Virus record (IMG/VR): IMGVR_UViG_3300020166_000076
Span: 1-30,860 of that record
Direction: 5' to 3' (one strand)
Source: a virus
Length of the DNA stretch: 30,860 nt
Shown in pieces: positions 1 through 10,300 of the stretch. How positions within the stretch are numbered: position 1 is the first letter of the stretch; the number at the start of each line of letters is the position of its first letter. A program made the position numbers and the translations under genes. The notes below the pieces were generated by a model that saw only the letters and a list, made by a program, of their open reading frames with translations, did not search any database and had not been told where the DNA came from.

Positions 1-366
1 TTCTTCCAGGTTAGATGTTGCCAAGATATCGAATCCATCATCTGTCACATAAATTTTTAAATCTGGTGATGAATGATAATCTATATGGCGAATATTATTA
101 CTAGCGTTATTTTTTACAATATACTTAGCTGAATCTCTTCTAACAATTACGTAATGCATCTCATCTTTTTTAAAAACCACATTGTACCCATTGATAACAT
201 AGGTACCATCAAGAAATCTCAACAAATCAGCAGCAGAAAAGTATGCGAAATTATTTTTATTATTTTTATCAACTCTATTTTCAAAGGAAAGAATTGTACC
301 ATCTGAATCAAAGTATACGACTTTAAATGGGTTGTCAGAACTTAGAGTTTTTATACTACGGATCAT
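1..366 (-). CDS. hypothetical protein, C-terminus beyond window edge
   Basis: An open frame of 122 codons runs from an ATG at 366 down to base 1 with no stop, so the gene continues off the left edge. The protein begins MIRSIKTLSSDNPFKVVYFD and holds alternating hydrophobic and charged stretches that suggest a beta-rich fold; no signal peptide or membrane segment is visible. Its first 11 bases overlap the end of the upstream glycosyltransferase-like gene, which points to translational coupling and membership of the same operon. I do not recognise the family. The position next to two glycosyltransferase-like genes may mean a linked role in glycan or virion decoration, but that is guilt by association only. 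Confidence 0.7.
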   Translation of the reverse strand, partial: MIRSIKTLSSDNPFKVVYFDSDGTILSFENRVDKNNKNNFAYFSAADLLRFLDGTYVINGYNVVFKKDEMHYVIVRRDSAKYIVKNNASNNIRHIDYHSSPDLKIYVTDDGFDILATSNLEE

Positions 367-1213
367 ATACATTCTCATATTGTTTAATCATATCATTTGT
401 CAACCAATCTTTTTCAACATAATGAAACGGCAATGTTTGAATGAAGTTATGTATATTAATTTCCAAATCATCAGATACATTGCTTGTTAATGTATCTTGC
501 CAATCAGAGAAAATATTTTTTTCAGGAATGTTTTGAATATAACTTTTCATATGCACAAATGCAGGAAAAGGCAAACTAGATATAAATTTTTCTTTACCTA
601 GTATTTTAGCAGCAAGTGCATATGCTACATCCGCACTTACCCAATCTTGGCCTTTGCCTTTTAAGAACTCATTATAGTATAATTCCCAGTTGTTTATAAT
701 CCTTTCAACTAATCGAAAGAATTCATAAGAAACTTCAGACTTATTAAAGTATGTAAAATTGCTATATACATCAGGTAACTCACAGTCTGTAAATTTCTTT
801 CTATAAAAATCAGAGATTATTGGTTCATCTCTGAATGTTCTAGGGTTTGTACATAATAACACATCATACTTGCTATCACCTAGCATATCCCACCAATGGT
901 CAATCGATTTTGTAAATAATTGATCTGTATCTAATATTATTGTTTCATCAAATGGAGACATGTTAATATACTTCCATTTGTTCTCTATTTTCCATGTGCT
1001 ATTAAGTGCATCGTCATTCCATGGAATATCTACAATGTAATCAAATACATCACAACACTTTTGTTCCAATCTGTCACTTGTTTTTTTATCAACACACAAG
1101 CAAATTGCATTTTCACGTTGCGTGGTCTTAATGCTCAGTGCAAGTGCGTATGCCATTCTTAGATAATCATGCTCATCTGTATTTTGGGCTATTACAATAT
1201 ATCCTCTACTCAT
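356..1213 (-). CDS. GT8-like glycosyltransferase family protein (copy 1)
   Basis: The 285-residue protein opens with a Rossmann-like strand (GYIVIAQNTDEHDYLRMA) and carries SPFDETIILDTDQLF at about residues 86-100, with an Asp-x-Asp motif at D95/D97. That motif normally holds the divalent metal and nucleotide sugar in GT-A fold glycosyltransferases; the layout is closest to the GT8/glycogenin type. No membrane segment is seen, so it should be cytoplasmic. The start overlaps the stop of the next gene upstream in an ATGA arrangement, giving tight coupling, and the gene is a clear paralogue of that neighbour. The sugar donor and acceptor cannot be told from sequence; host surface glycan, virion protein or modified DNA bases are all possible. 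The family assignment rests on motif reading, so enzyme activity is inferred. Confidence 0.7.
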   Translation of the reverse strand: MSRGYIVIAQNTDEHDYLRMAYALALSIKTTQRENAICLCVDKKTSDRLEQKCCDVFDYIVDIPWNDDALNSTWKIENKWKYINMSPFDETIILDTDQLFTKSIDHWWDMLGDSKYDVLLCTNPRTFRDEPIISDFYRKKFTDCELPDVYSNFTYFNKSEVSYEFFRLVERIINNWELYYNEFLKGKGQDWVSADVAYALAAKILGKEKFISSLPFPAFVHMKSYIQNIPEKNIFSDWQDTLTSNVSDDLEINIHNFIQTLPFHYVEKDWLTNDMIKQYENVYDP

Positions 1214-2073
1214 AATGTAATTCCATTTTCAAAAAACGAATCCAAATGTTTTGTAATGCTTCGTTTATTCATAATGTGAAGATCGGATCGTTGCAATCTT
1301 ACTATATTTCTGACTGTGCGATTTTTAGCAGTTATCATAACAATGTTATCAGGTCCATCGACTCTTAAAATTTGATCGGTATCAAAACTATTAACAAGTT
1401 TATTGAAGGGAAGATTTGGTACTATAGCATTTACTTCACCATTCAGAATATGCAATGCAATACTGAATGTATGATCATTTCTATATAATGCCACATCACA
1501 TTTATAAAGATTATAATAATACCTATAGTTATTCTTAATATGATTTACCAATTTGAATAGATTCGAAGAGAATTCACATTTTCTAAAGTATATTACAGTA
1601 GCCCAATACATATCTATGCTAATATCATTAAGTCTGGCAGTATTTGAAGTTTTTGTTTGTGATATATCGGTAAAATCTTTGGTAATCATAAAATCATTGC
1701 GACTACCCCATACGCCATCTAACTGGTTTGTCATAATAAAATAATCACAATCTATTACCAGTGTTTCATCATATGGAGATAGAGAGTAAACATCACCTCG
1801 ACTTTTATTAATAAACGGTGCACCTTCTACGTTCTTAATAGTATCGCGGTATTTTCGCATGGTACTATCTGTACTTTTTGGTATAACAATAGTTCTATCA
1901 AAATAACAGTCAACCAATTTACGATTTTCATTTAATGATGATTCGTCTGTTATAAGACATATTTCATCAAAGCCAGAAAGATACTTTCTGGCATATCCAG
2001 CACTTGCACACGATATTTTTACATAATCAACATAATCGTTGTTCTGTGCAAAAATTATTATACCTTTTGTCAT
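1210..2073 (-). CDS. GT8-like glycosyltransferase family protein (copy 2)
   Basis: This 287-residue protein shares its plan with the gene just downstream: an N-terminal strand GIIIFAQNNDYVDYVKIS, then SPYDETLVIDCDYFI at about residues 99-113, where the Asp-x-Asp motif is D108/D110. The shared SPxDETxxIDxD block and equal lengths show tandem duplication followed by wide divergence. The gene begins immediately after the stop of the upstream 115-residue protein, without a strong ribosome binding site, which suggests re-initiation. The glycosyltransferase call follows from the GT-A-like motif; substrate is unknown. The two copies may act on successive sugars or one may have lost activity, and sequence alone does not decide. 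Confidence 0.68.
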   Translation of the reverse strand: MTKGIIIFAQNNDYVDYVKISCASAGYARKYLSGFDEICLITDESSLNENRKLVDCYFDRTIVIPKSTDSTMRKYRDTIKNVEGAPFINKSRGDVYSLSPYDETLVIDCDYFIMTNQLDGVWGSRNDFMITKDFTDISQTKTSNTARLNDISIDMYWATVIYFRKCEFSSNLFKLVNHIKNNYRYYYNLYKCDVALYRNDHTFSIALHILNGEVNAIVPNLPFNKLVNSFDTDQILRVDGPDNIVMITAKNRTVRNIVRLQRSDLHIMNKRSITKHLDSFFENGITL

Positions 2074-2421
2074 TTATAAATCTAATGCAATTTCAATTTT
2101 TGTGGAACTTCTAAGTTGTTCATATTCTTGATAGTAAAAGTTAAGGGAAGAAAAATATCGTTCTGATACTAGTTCTAAGAATTCATTTACATCAGCAATA
2201 TTAATAGGTAAATTATTTTTGTCCAATATATTTACATTCATTTTATCAGACTGAACTAAATAATTTAAAAATCCTATTAATTCTTGGGTCACAACAAATG
2301 TGCCACCATTTTGATAAACATGTAATTCGTTCATTACTTTATCTTGCATAACTTTTCTATTTAAATTAAAATTACGCATTGTATTTTTGTACGACAAAAT
2401 ATTTTCTAAATTTTCTTCCAC
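2074..2421 (-). CDS. small hypothetical protein, first gene of glycosyltransferase operon
   Basis: The 115-residue protein starts at a GTG codon (2419-2421). The choice is supported by a GGAG ribosome binding site six bases upstream and by a sigma70-type promoter whose predicted start point lies about 30 bases upstream. The sequence is acidic and probably mostly helical, with a mid-segment GGTFVVTQELIGFLNYLV. There is no signal peptide, no cysteine pair and no motif that I recognise. It is directly abutted by the second glycosyltransferase-like gene with no gap, so the genes are surely co-transcribed. Function unknown; a role in the same pathway as the glycosyltransferases is plausible but not shown. 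Confidence 0.75.
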   Translation of the reverse strand: MEENLENILSYKNTMRNFNLNRKVMQDKVMNELHVYQNGGTFVVTQELIGFLNYLVQSDKMNVNILDKNNLPINIADVNEFLELVSERYFSSLNFYYQEYEQLRSSTKIEIALDL

Positions 2422-2446
2422 TAGTTACTCCACGACTAAGACTTAC

Positions 2447-2463
2447 AGTAATATACTATTACT
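2447..2463. repeat. inverted repeat over the start point of the glycosyltransferase-operon promoter
   Basis: A perfect 7-base inverted repeat, AGTAATA-TAC-TATTACT, ends within the -10 hexamer of the minus-strand promoter and covers its expected transcription start. It could act as an operator or form a small hairpin at the 5' end of the message. The arms are pure AT except for one G/C pair, so chance occurrence in AT-rich DNA is quite possible. Confidence 0.35.
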
Positions 2464-2489
2464 ATACTATAAATTTTTTAAAATGTCAA
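2461..2489 (-). promoter_or_regulatory. sigma70-type promoter for the glycosyltransferase operon
   Basis: On the minus strand TTGACA (2484-2489) is followed by a 17-base spacer and TATAGT (2461-2466), one mismatch from the TATAAT consensus. The predicted start lies near 2454, giving a leader of about 30 bases to the GTG at 2421. The 93-base gap 2422-2514 holds this promoter and no late octamer, so the operon is probably read early by host polymerase. Confidence 0.72.
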
Positions 2490-2514
2490 GAAGTTTTTAT
2501 TTTAGTATTACTAA

Positions 2515-3585
2515 TTATGACATAATTATTCCAACAAAGTCAGTTATTATACTATACACTGGCATCTCCGACACCACACCTAAATTTGATGTATCTGCAT
2601 CATCCGCACGTTGTTGAGAAATATAAACCGATAAATTGCCTTCAACCCAATCACCATACGTTACTTGGTCGGGATAATAACCACCATAACCACCATAGCC
2701 ACTATATCCTAGATAACCATCTGGATCTCTGTCTGGATCATTTCTCAATAATACATAAAATTCCATACTACCTATTTCTACTGTAGAGAATCTTGCCCAA
2801 ACTTCAATTTGATGTTCAGTGACATCATCTAGAGGACTTGGATCGTTTAGCATTACAGTAACTTTTTTATGAAACACTTTTTTGTATGTCGTAGTCATTT
2901 CATTAAATCCTACGCCGGGTACACCTACATTATTTGAAGATTTTGTTGCAATGTGACTAAAGATAATATTACCCACATCGTCCAGTAAAGATGCCCATGA
3001 TGAACTTGGTATATAGCCAGTTGGGTAATCACTTAGTTCTGTTTGTATTCTTATTTCACCACCTGCATTGAAATATTGACGCCTTGCGTCTTCACTTTTA
3101 AATTTTGCACGGAATTCAAATTTCTGTTCATCTAATCTAACTTTCCATGTTTCGTCTGGAGTTGCTTCGAGATTTTGATTTGGATTCAAATAGGTATGCA
3201 TTGCACTAAGAACGTTTTGTTGTGTTGACATTTTTAACAATGTATAATTTAATTTATTCTGTCTAATATTAATAATATCGTCTTTGATAGTATCAATAGT
3301 ATGAATTACAGTGTCTAATTTAGTAAAATCACCATTATATATATTTGCACTAGTTGTTAATTCGGTGCCCTGATGTGCCGCTGCAAATCGTATTGAATAA
3401 AATAATTCCATCCAATTTCTCTTACTTAACTGTTGGCCACGATTAACATGATTAACGAATAACTGAGTTTGCCCATAACCAGAATCGCCTGCCCCTGTAC
3501 CAACTATTTCATTGATATCATTTGCCAATAAGTTAAAATCATCTGACGTAAACTGACTTGTTAGAGGGTAACTTTGTGGTGACAT
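2515..3585 (-). CDS. probable virion structural protein with Gly/Tyr-rich segment
   Basis: The 356-residue protein contains near its N-terminus DINEIVGTGAGDSGYGQTQ (about residues 24-42) followed by WMELFYSIRFAAAHQG. A pattern of this kind (GxGDxGYGQ, then a Trp and a HQG) recurs in structural proteins of marine tailed phages as I recall them. Near residues 288-306 there is a Gly/Tyr-rich run, YLGYSGYGGYGGYYPDQ. The start has a clear AAGGAG ribosome binding site. The gene is last in a late block after the 224-residue protein, 13 bases away, so a baseplate, fibre or tail accessory role is the likely one. It is not recognisably T4 gp8, gp9, gp10 or gp11 by eye. Confidence 0.6.
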   Translation of the reverse strand: MSPQSYPLTSQFTSDDFNLLANDINEIVGTGAGDSGYGQTQLFVNHVNRGQQLSKRNWMELFYSIRFAAAHQGTELTTSANIYNGDFTKLDTVIHTIDTIKDDIINIRQNKLNYTLLKMSTQQNVLSAMHTYLNPNQNLEATPDETWKVRLDEQKFEFRAKFKSEDARRQYFNAGGEIRIQTELSDYPTGYIPSSSWASLLDDVGNIIFSHIATKSSNNVGVPGVGFNEMTTTYKKVFHKKVTVMLNDPSPLDDVTEHQIEVWARFSTVEIGSMEFYVLLRNDPDRDPDGYLGYSGYGGYGGYYPDQVTYGDWVEGNLSVYISQQRADDADTSNLGVVSEMPVYSIITDFVGIIMS

Positions 3586-3598
3586 TCGTTACTCCTTC

Positions 3599-4273
3599 TT
3601 AATTTACTTGTATTGTTATTGTGTAATCGATTATAATTGTTCTATTTGCTGATAGTAATACAGGATGAAAAGTAACATGTGTTAACATCATCGTCTTCGA
3701 TTCATCCATTGCGCCATCACTAGTCACTCCTGCCATTAGTCCAATTTCATCAATTGTAAATGCATTTACACTATTCGTATCTGGTGAACTGTCTGTTTCT
3801 GGTAAACGTAGACCAGGATCAATTATTTTAACTGATTCTTCATATGCATTGTGGTCCACTTCAACTGAACATACAATTTTTGCAGTATTTTCTGGAACAG
3901 ACTCGTTTGTATCCATCATTTCACCAGCATAGTAAACTGTATTAGTAGTTAACTGTTCATATGTCTTTGCATATAAAGTTGAGTTACTTGAAGGTATTGG
4001 TAACTGGTCATAATTTCCAAAAACCCTGGGTGCTCTATATTCTAATGTAGTAGTAGATTTAGAACCGCCATTTCCGAAAGCCATCCAATTAACTATTGGT
4101 GATCCACCGTTTGAGTTTATACTTGTTGGTTTGCCTGCTAATGCACTCGCAAGAGCATATGCCATATTACCAGGATGTATTGCATTCTTTTTTTCTAAAA
4201 GTACTTTGCCTGTGTCTTTGTCATATATTTTTACTGTGCCAATAATTTGTGACATGATATTATCATTGAACAT
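3599..4273 (-). CDS. probable virion structural protein (MAFGNGG-type)
   Basis: The 224-residue product has an N-terminal IIGTVKIYDKDTGKVLLEKK segment and the motif NWMAFGNGG at about residues 62-70, followed by beta-rich sequence. Similar layouts (a repeated 'DKDTGxVL' strand, then M-A-[FL]-G-N-G-G) are seen in tail or baseplate proteins of several phages as far as I recall, but no T4 gene name can be given. The first ATG is chosen because AGAGAG lies six bases upstream of it; a second in-frame ATG at codon 7 has no such site. A late-promoter octamer lies about 33 bases upstream, so this gene and the next one leftward form a late transcription unit. Confidence 0.6.
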   Translation of the reverse strand: MFNDNIMSQIIGTVKIYDKDTGKVLLEKKNAIHPGNMAYALASALAGKPTSINSNGGSPIVNWMAFGNGGSKSTTTLEYRAPRVFGNYDQLPIPSSNSTLYAKTYEQLTTNTVYYAGEMMDTNESVPENTAKIVCSVEVDHNAYEESVKIIDPGLRLPETDSSPDTNSVNAFTIDEIGLMAGVTSDGAMDESKTMMLTHVTFHPVLLSANRTIIIDYTITIQVN

Positions 4274-4305
4274 TTATTTCTCTCTTTTTATACCAGAACT
4301 TATTC

Positions 4306-4313
4306 TATTTATC
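4306..4313 (-). promoter_or_regulatory. T4-type late promoter octamer
   Basis: The minus strand reads GATAAATA here, 33 bases before the ATG of the 224-residue structural gene. T4 late promoters use TATAAATA as their only essential element, and related phages tolerate other first bases. The same octamer occurs at 18467-18474 and 28781-28788, each time just upstream of structural genes on the minus strand. Confidence 0.68.
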
Positions 4314-4329
4314 ATTTTTTTAAAACCTA

Positions 4330-7300
4330 CTATATTAGTTGTCTTTCTAGTTGTTCTGCAAGAAATGCAATTTTTTCTATAGCAGACATGATGTAAATAG
4401 TATCTCCAGGTTCTATATTAACTGCTAGCCCAGTGAATAATGATCGCTCATTAATATGTATTGTGGCATCATTTTTTTCACTATAGTGCATAAATTCTAA
4501 CTTACCAGATGAATTTTCAACTGCAATTAAAATTACACTGTTTGCAACCGCAGTCTTAAATTTACTTGCATCGGTTACTGTTATTTGTCTATACCCATTT
4601 TCCAACGATACAGATGCAACCGTATCAGAGTCTATAGTATGCATTAAATGTCCACTACCAAATGTATCATACACTACAAACGTCTTCTTGTCAAGTGTTG
4701 AATTGCCTATACCATCTGTAATATCTGATGAATATTCATCAATTCGTAAAACAGTTGATTCTAATATTTGTGAATCTACCAGTCCAGTGTCAATGCCACC
4801 TTTATCTGCGGTAACGGAGTATGGATTTCTTAATATTTTGCCAGTATCATATTTGCCATCTTTTATATCCAGGAACTCATCGTCTGGTGCTATACCACCA
4901 TCATACGTAGTATAATCATATCTGCTATAATCACCGCCCAGGTCTATTGTTAATTTCATATGATGTAGTGTATCTACATTGGCAAGAATATCTTCACTTA
5001 ATGGATAGATTCTACGAGCATGACGTAACTTAGTATGATACGGCTTTGCTTCCATAATATATTCAATAGTATCAGTATATGTATCATTTTGATAAATTGC
5101 ATATTGTCGTAATGGTTTATTTAATAGTGTCAAATCAATATAACTCGTTTTAAACAGCCATTCCGGATGTTCATTTTCAGTATACAAATAATTTAACATA
5201 TCAAAGAATACATCTTTAATAAACGATGTTTTCCCATAATAATATATCATGTCAATAAACTCATGTAACTGGGTACTGATAACATTGGTATAATACTTGG
5301 ATTCGCCACCATTGCCTGTCTGCCCTGGTATAAGTATATCGTCAAAATTCAAATTCATTGATCCATCTTTTTTATTGACCAATGTAATTTGATCTAGATT
5401 GCCATAAGGAAAATAAAATTCTTCATAGTCTGGATTTTTTATTTTAAACGATCTTATACCACTATTAGCCATACTACGCATATCAATATTTCTCGTATTT
5501 CCTAGATATTGATAACTTGTAATCGTTTCATAGTCTGAGTCTATATACCAATTGGTACTGTTGAAGATATAGTGATCTAACTTGATATAATCTTCATAAA
5601 ATGGAAATTCCGAACTTAGTAGTTTATTATTAAAGAATGTATTAATTATTACTTTAAAATTTTCACGTGCATATTCTACATTCTCAAACAAATTATCTGA
5701 GATGTTTTCTAATTCATATACACGAACAACATCATTCTTGATTACATCCCTATTGTTATTAATGATTAATTCATCACCGTCAATAGTAAAATCAGTAATT
5801 TCTAAAAATTCATTATTGACAGATACGGATATATCTTCTATATCTAAATCTAATAGAAACTCATCCTTTACTATAGCGCCATTAACATTGATATTGTTTT
5901 CATTGACTCTTACCTGAAATTTATTTGATATTTTGGAGTTTGCAATACTATTTTTAAGTCTCTCTAGATAATCTGCCATAATCGGCTTATCTGATTCGCG
6001 GGAAATCATTTCCCAATCAGTATGTTTATCTTGTCTATCTACGGTATCTTGATATTCAGTCGTAACTGTAATTGTTTTGTTTGAACGTGCCACTTTATTA
6101 TTTAAAACAATAGTATTACTATTAATTGGTATAAATTTATTTTTAATAGAACCAGTTTCAATAATCATTCTTATTTCATCAGTGCTATACTCTTTGTTAT
6201 AACGTGGCAAAGTTCCTATACTTGTCCAATAGAAATAAGTTGTGACTTCTTTGTTTTTAGCATCATTCCACTCTTTTTTGGTATTAAACCATGTAATACC
6301 AGCAGGCAATATTTCATTTTTTACCCACTGTTTAATTTCAACTACTGAGCCATCAACAATTTTACCCCAAAATCTTTTTGTGTAATCTGGAATAATATTG
6401 CCATTCGCATCACCGTAGTCATTATAACGATAATATCTAGTGCTATTTGTATCCCACCAAATTTCTCCTAGATGTTCATCAAGCCATAATCCACTACTCA
6501 GAAATTCATCATATTTTGATGGATCGTTCCAACTAATATAGTCTATATCTTTCATTATAGAACCCGGCAATTTTAAATTTAAAGGATCATATAAATTATG
6601 AATTTTAAATTCAGTATCATCTTCTTTTATTATAACTCTATCAATTAAATCTACATCAACTTCTTTTGCTTTTCTATTTAAGACTTGAAGACTGCCAACT
6701 GTATTTCTTAGAATTACTGCCCAGCCATCATCTCCTGTGTAGTTATCTACCCACAATCTACTAGTGTCATTAAGACCCAAATCTCTATAAAATTCATCAA
6801 ATGATTCTCCGTTATATCCTGGAGTATATCTAACAGATTTCCATCTCATCACTTTAAAGTTTATATTACTAACATTACTATACTCAGTATATAGTCCAAT
6901 CTTATCTAATAATAATTGACTTGTTCCTTCAAATGACAAACTAATTTGATCGATAACATTAATAACAATTCTACCATCCGATGTAATAAGAGCCGATACT
7001 GAATCTGATTGTTCGTTTATCTGAGATATGAATTGTATAGCAGATTGACTTAATACAATGTTAGATATATATTCACCAGAAACAATGCCAACAGCAGTGA
7101 GTGGTGTTCCAAGTACATTTGAAATGTTAATCTTATATTCATTGCCAGATATTAATAATCTATCATCTACGTTACTCGCAGAAAATGTAACCGTTGTCAA
7201 TGAAGAATTTATATCTGAAATAATATTTTCTAAAGAGTTTACAGTAATAGATGTAGAATTAAATCCAAGTCTAGCCATTGCACCATCGGTAACTTCTGAT

Positions 7301-10300
7301 AATTGCAATGATATTCCACTACTTGTTAATTTTAATTTACCATCAGAAATGCTGGCGGTCACATTGGCAATGTTAAGATCGTTAATCTGTGTCTTAATAC
7401 TCTCAGTAGTTGGAGATAAATTTCTATCAAAATCAGAACTATCGAAATTAAATGCAGCAAATTGTTCGCCACTCAATGACATTGTATTTCCAGTACGGGA
7501 TATTTCAAGTTTGTTATTCTGTAATGCAGCAGATATGTTGGCCTGTGTGTTTATTTGTACTGCTAAATTGCCCAACTTTGTTTCAGTATATGGTGAAGAC
7601 CCGATTAGTCCTAAAATATCAACCGCGGTAGAACCCTGTATCGTAACTGAAGGTTCAGTAGAGGTTAATACAAGTTTATTATCAATCGAAGTTGCATTGA
7701 CCGCATTTGTTGATGCATTAATAGTATCAATAATATCACTTAATTCAAATGGAATAACAGTGTCATCGGATTGGTCACTTGCAGTGCCGGCGTCATCTAT
7801 TACAGGAGTGAATATTATAGTATCATCATTAATAATTATAGACGTAGGACTTGTGATTTGTGGGTTACTCACTGTTCCAGAAATTACAATATCTTCTGCT
7901 GTATATGCTACAGAGGTGTCACCAGTAACAATTAATTCAGATCCAGATGGTAGCGAATCAGACGTATCAATTCCCGATGTTGCTACAATAGGTCCCGTAT
8001 CAATGTTGCTAACTATAAAATTAACATCATCAATTGTAATAGTATCATTTTCTTGTGCAGTAACATTGTTTGTTGCCTGTGCTACTGTTCCAGTAAATGT
8101 GACGATACTATTGCCAGCATTTAATTGATTATCAAATTGATCAAATACACTAATATCAATTTTATCTCCAGGTGTAACAACAGGATTAACTATTGCAGCA
8201 TTATCACCTCCTATACGTAACGCTGAAGTTGAACCAGCAGTATCATTGGAATCAAATACAAAACTAGTATTATTAATTACAAGTGTTTCACCGTCAATTA
8301 TATTGGGATTAGAATTTAGACTTATTGCTTCTACGCCAGTTGAATCATTGGATGGAACAAAAACACTATTGTCTGTTGTAGTATCAATTTCAACAGCAAT
8401 CGGTTCAAAATCAGTATCAAAGACAAGATATTTAAAAACAGTAGTGCCATCTGATGCTTCTATTGTACCATCTTCAATAAGATAATAATATCCATTTAAT
8501 TCTGGATCAATTTCCTCATTGTTAATTCTTAAATAAACTGTATCGGTTACATCTATTTCATTGATTAACACAATGTAAAGTTGTGAATCTTCAGTTTCAC
8601 CAACAAATACAATTTGTGCAACTTCGCTTAATCTTCTAACATCCCAATCTCTTAGTGTATCAAATTGTATCCATGCCAAATCACCTTCATAATAATTTTC
8701 ACCAACAGTTGTTTCTAATATTGTAGAGTTTCTTACAACATAATTAACATCTCTGCTATTGACATATCCGGTTGTTTTAATAGGTGTTGTTCTCGGTGTT
8801 GTACGGTACAAAAATGGATTACTGTCATATGTAACAGTGTAAGGATCAGTGAATATAGTTCCAGTCTCAATATCCTTACTAATCGATATATTTCTGTTTA
8901 AGTTTCCATAACTATCAAGTTTTAATGCCCATACTTCATCAGAACCAATATCAGAAAAATTAGAATTATTATTAATAATTTTATTGATACTACCGGGAGT
9001 ACCTTTATCTGATATGAATCCTTTATAAAATTCCAATTGTGACTCACGTTCTATCATATGATTTGATAGATAACTTCTAGGAGTAAACCCAATATGACTT
9101 GCTTTTATCAAATTTATATTTGACAAACTTTGATCCACCATTGTATCTCTATAGAATTTAGTATCAGAAATCATTGTCTCAAAATTGGGGTTCAATGTAT
9201 TGTTCTGAACAATGTAGCCGTCGATTCCTAATGTACCATTCCAGTCATCAGTTCTATTACAATCAATCATCATTCTTAAATTTCTATTATGATTAATAGG
9301 ATCATAAATCACATCACCAAAGTTATCGATACGATCAACAACAAATGCATGTTCTATATCAACAATATCTATTTTCATGCCATAAACTGGTACTACCGAT
9401 TCCCATGTTATAGAATCGCCTTCTGAGAAGAATTTGATTGCTGTACTAGGTATTTGTCTACCACTGCTATCAAGAACTTTGTAGAAATTTTTGTTATTTT
9501 CTCTTTGAACACTAGCAATGCCATATGGAGCAGAAAAACTGCCAGTAAGTAATATCGGCGTCAAAGTTATAAACTCACCAATTTCATGTTGTTCTGCCGT
9601 CCATTCCAGAAATTTAATCAATAGACTTTCAAAATTTACACTTTCACCGGAATCATTGATATCAGTGAAACTCCACCCAACTGTCGTTAAATAATTTTGA
9701 TATCCAATAAGAAGTTGTGCAACATCATCTACTGAATATAATATATCGCCATAGTTATGGGTTTTCAATTGGTCGATAAATGTATCTTTATATCCTTTAG
9801 CGACAATTCTATTTACCCTGGGCCAACTCTCTAAAATCTTCCAGTATGTATCTTGATCATCATTGAATGATGCACTACTATTATGGTCATATAGTGAGAT
9901 ATATGGGACACCCTGATATACTACATATGTATCTTGTTTATAGAATGCATTTGCTTGCCAATCATTAATAATTGCTTCATCGCCTTGCGTTTTCCATAAT
10001 TTTTCACCTGATGTTATATCCCAATTCAAAGTAAAGAATTGTGGATTAAAATCATCATATCCATTGATTCTATATCCAAACTTTTTAATCTTAGGTTGTG
10101 CAATAAGTGTCCATGCTGTATAATCAAAATTTATTTCTTTTGTAATTTCTTTAAACGTTGCAGATTCAACTTTTCGAACATAATATCTGTTATCTGATGG
10201 ATTATATACTATATCTTCTTGTTGATATGTTGCAGTATCATCTATATTATAAGTAGGATAAGAAACGTCCAATGAAACTTTTTCTAGTACTATAGCACTA

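Noticed and set aside
2447-2520. Factor-independent terminator between the structural block and the glycosyltransferase operon
   Set aside because: The small AT-only stems seen here (for example TTAGT/ACTAA) lack GC pairs and are not followed by a T run on the proper strand.
7058-8128. A 356-codon plus-strand open frame opposite the giant structural gene
   Set aside because: It lies wholly antisense to the repeat-rich part of the 3114-residue protein, whose Ser/Thr/Asp/Asn-biased codons leave the opposite strand free of stops. No ribosome binding site or promoter was evident and the translation reads as composition-biased Ser/Val/Ile sequence.
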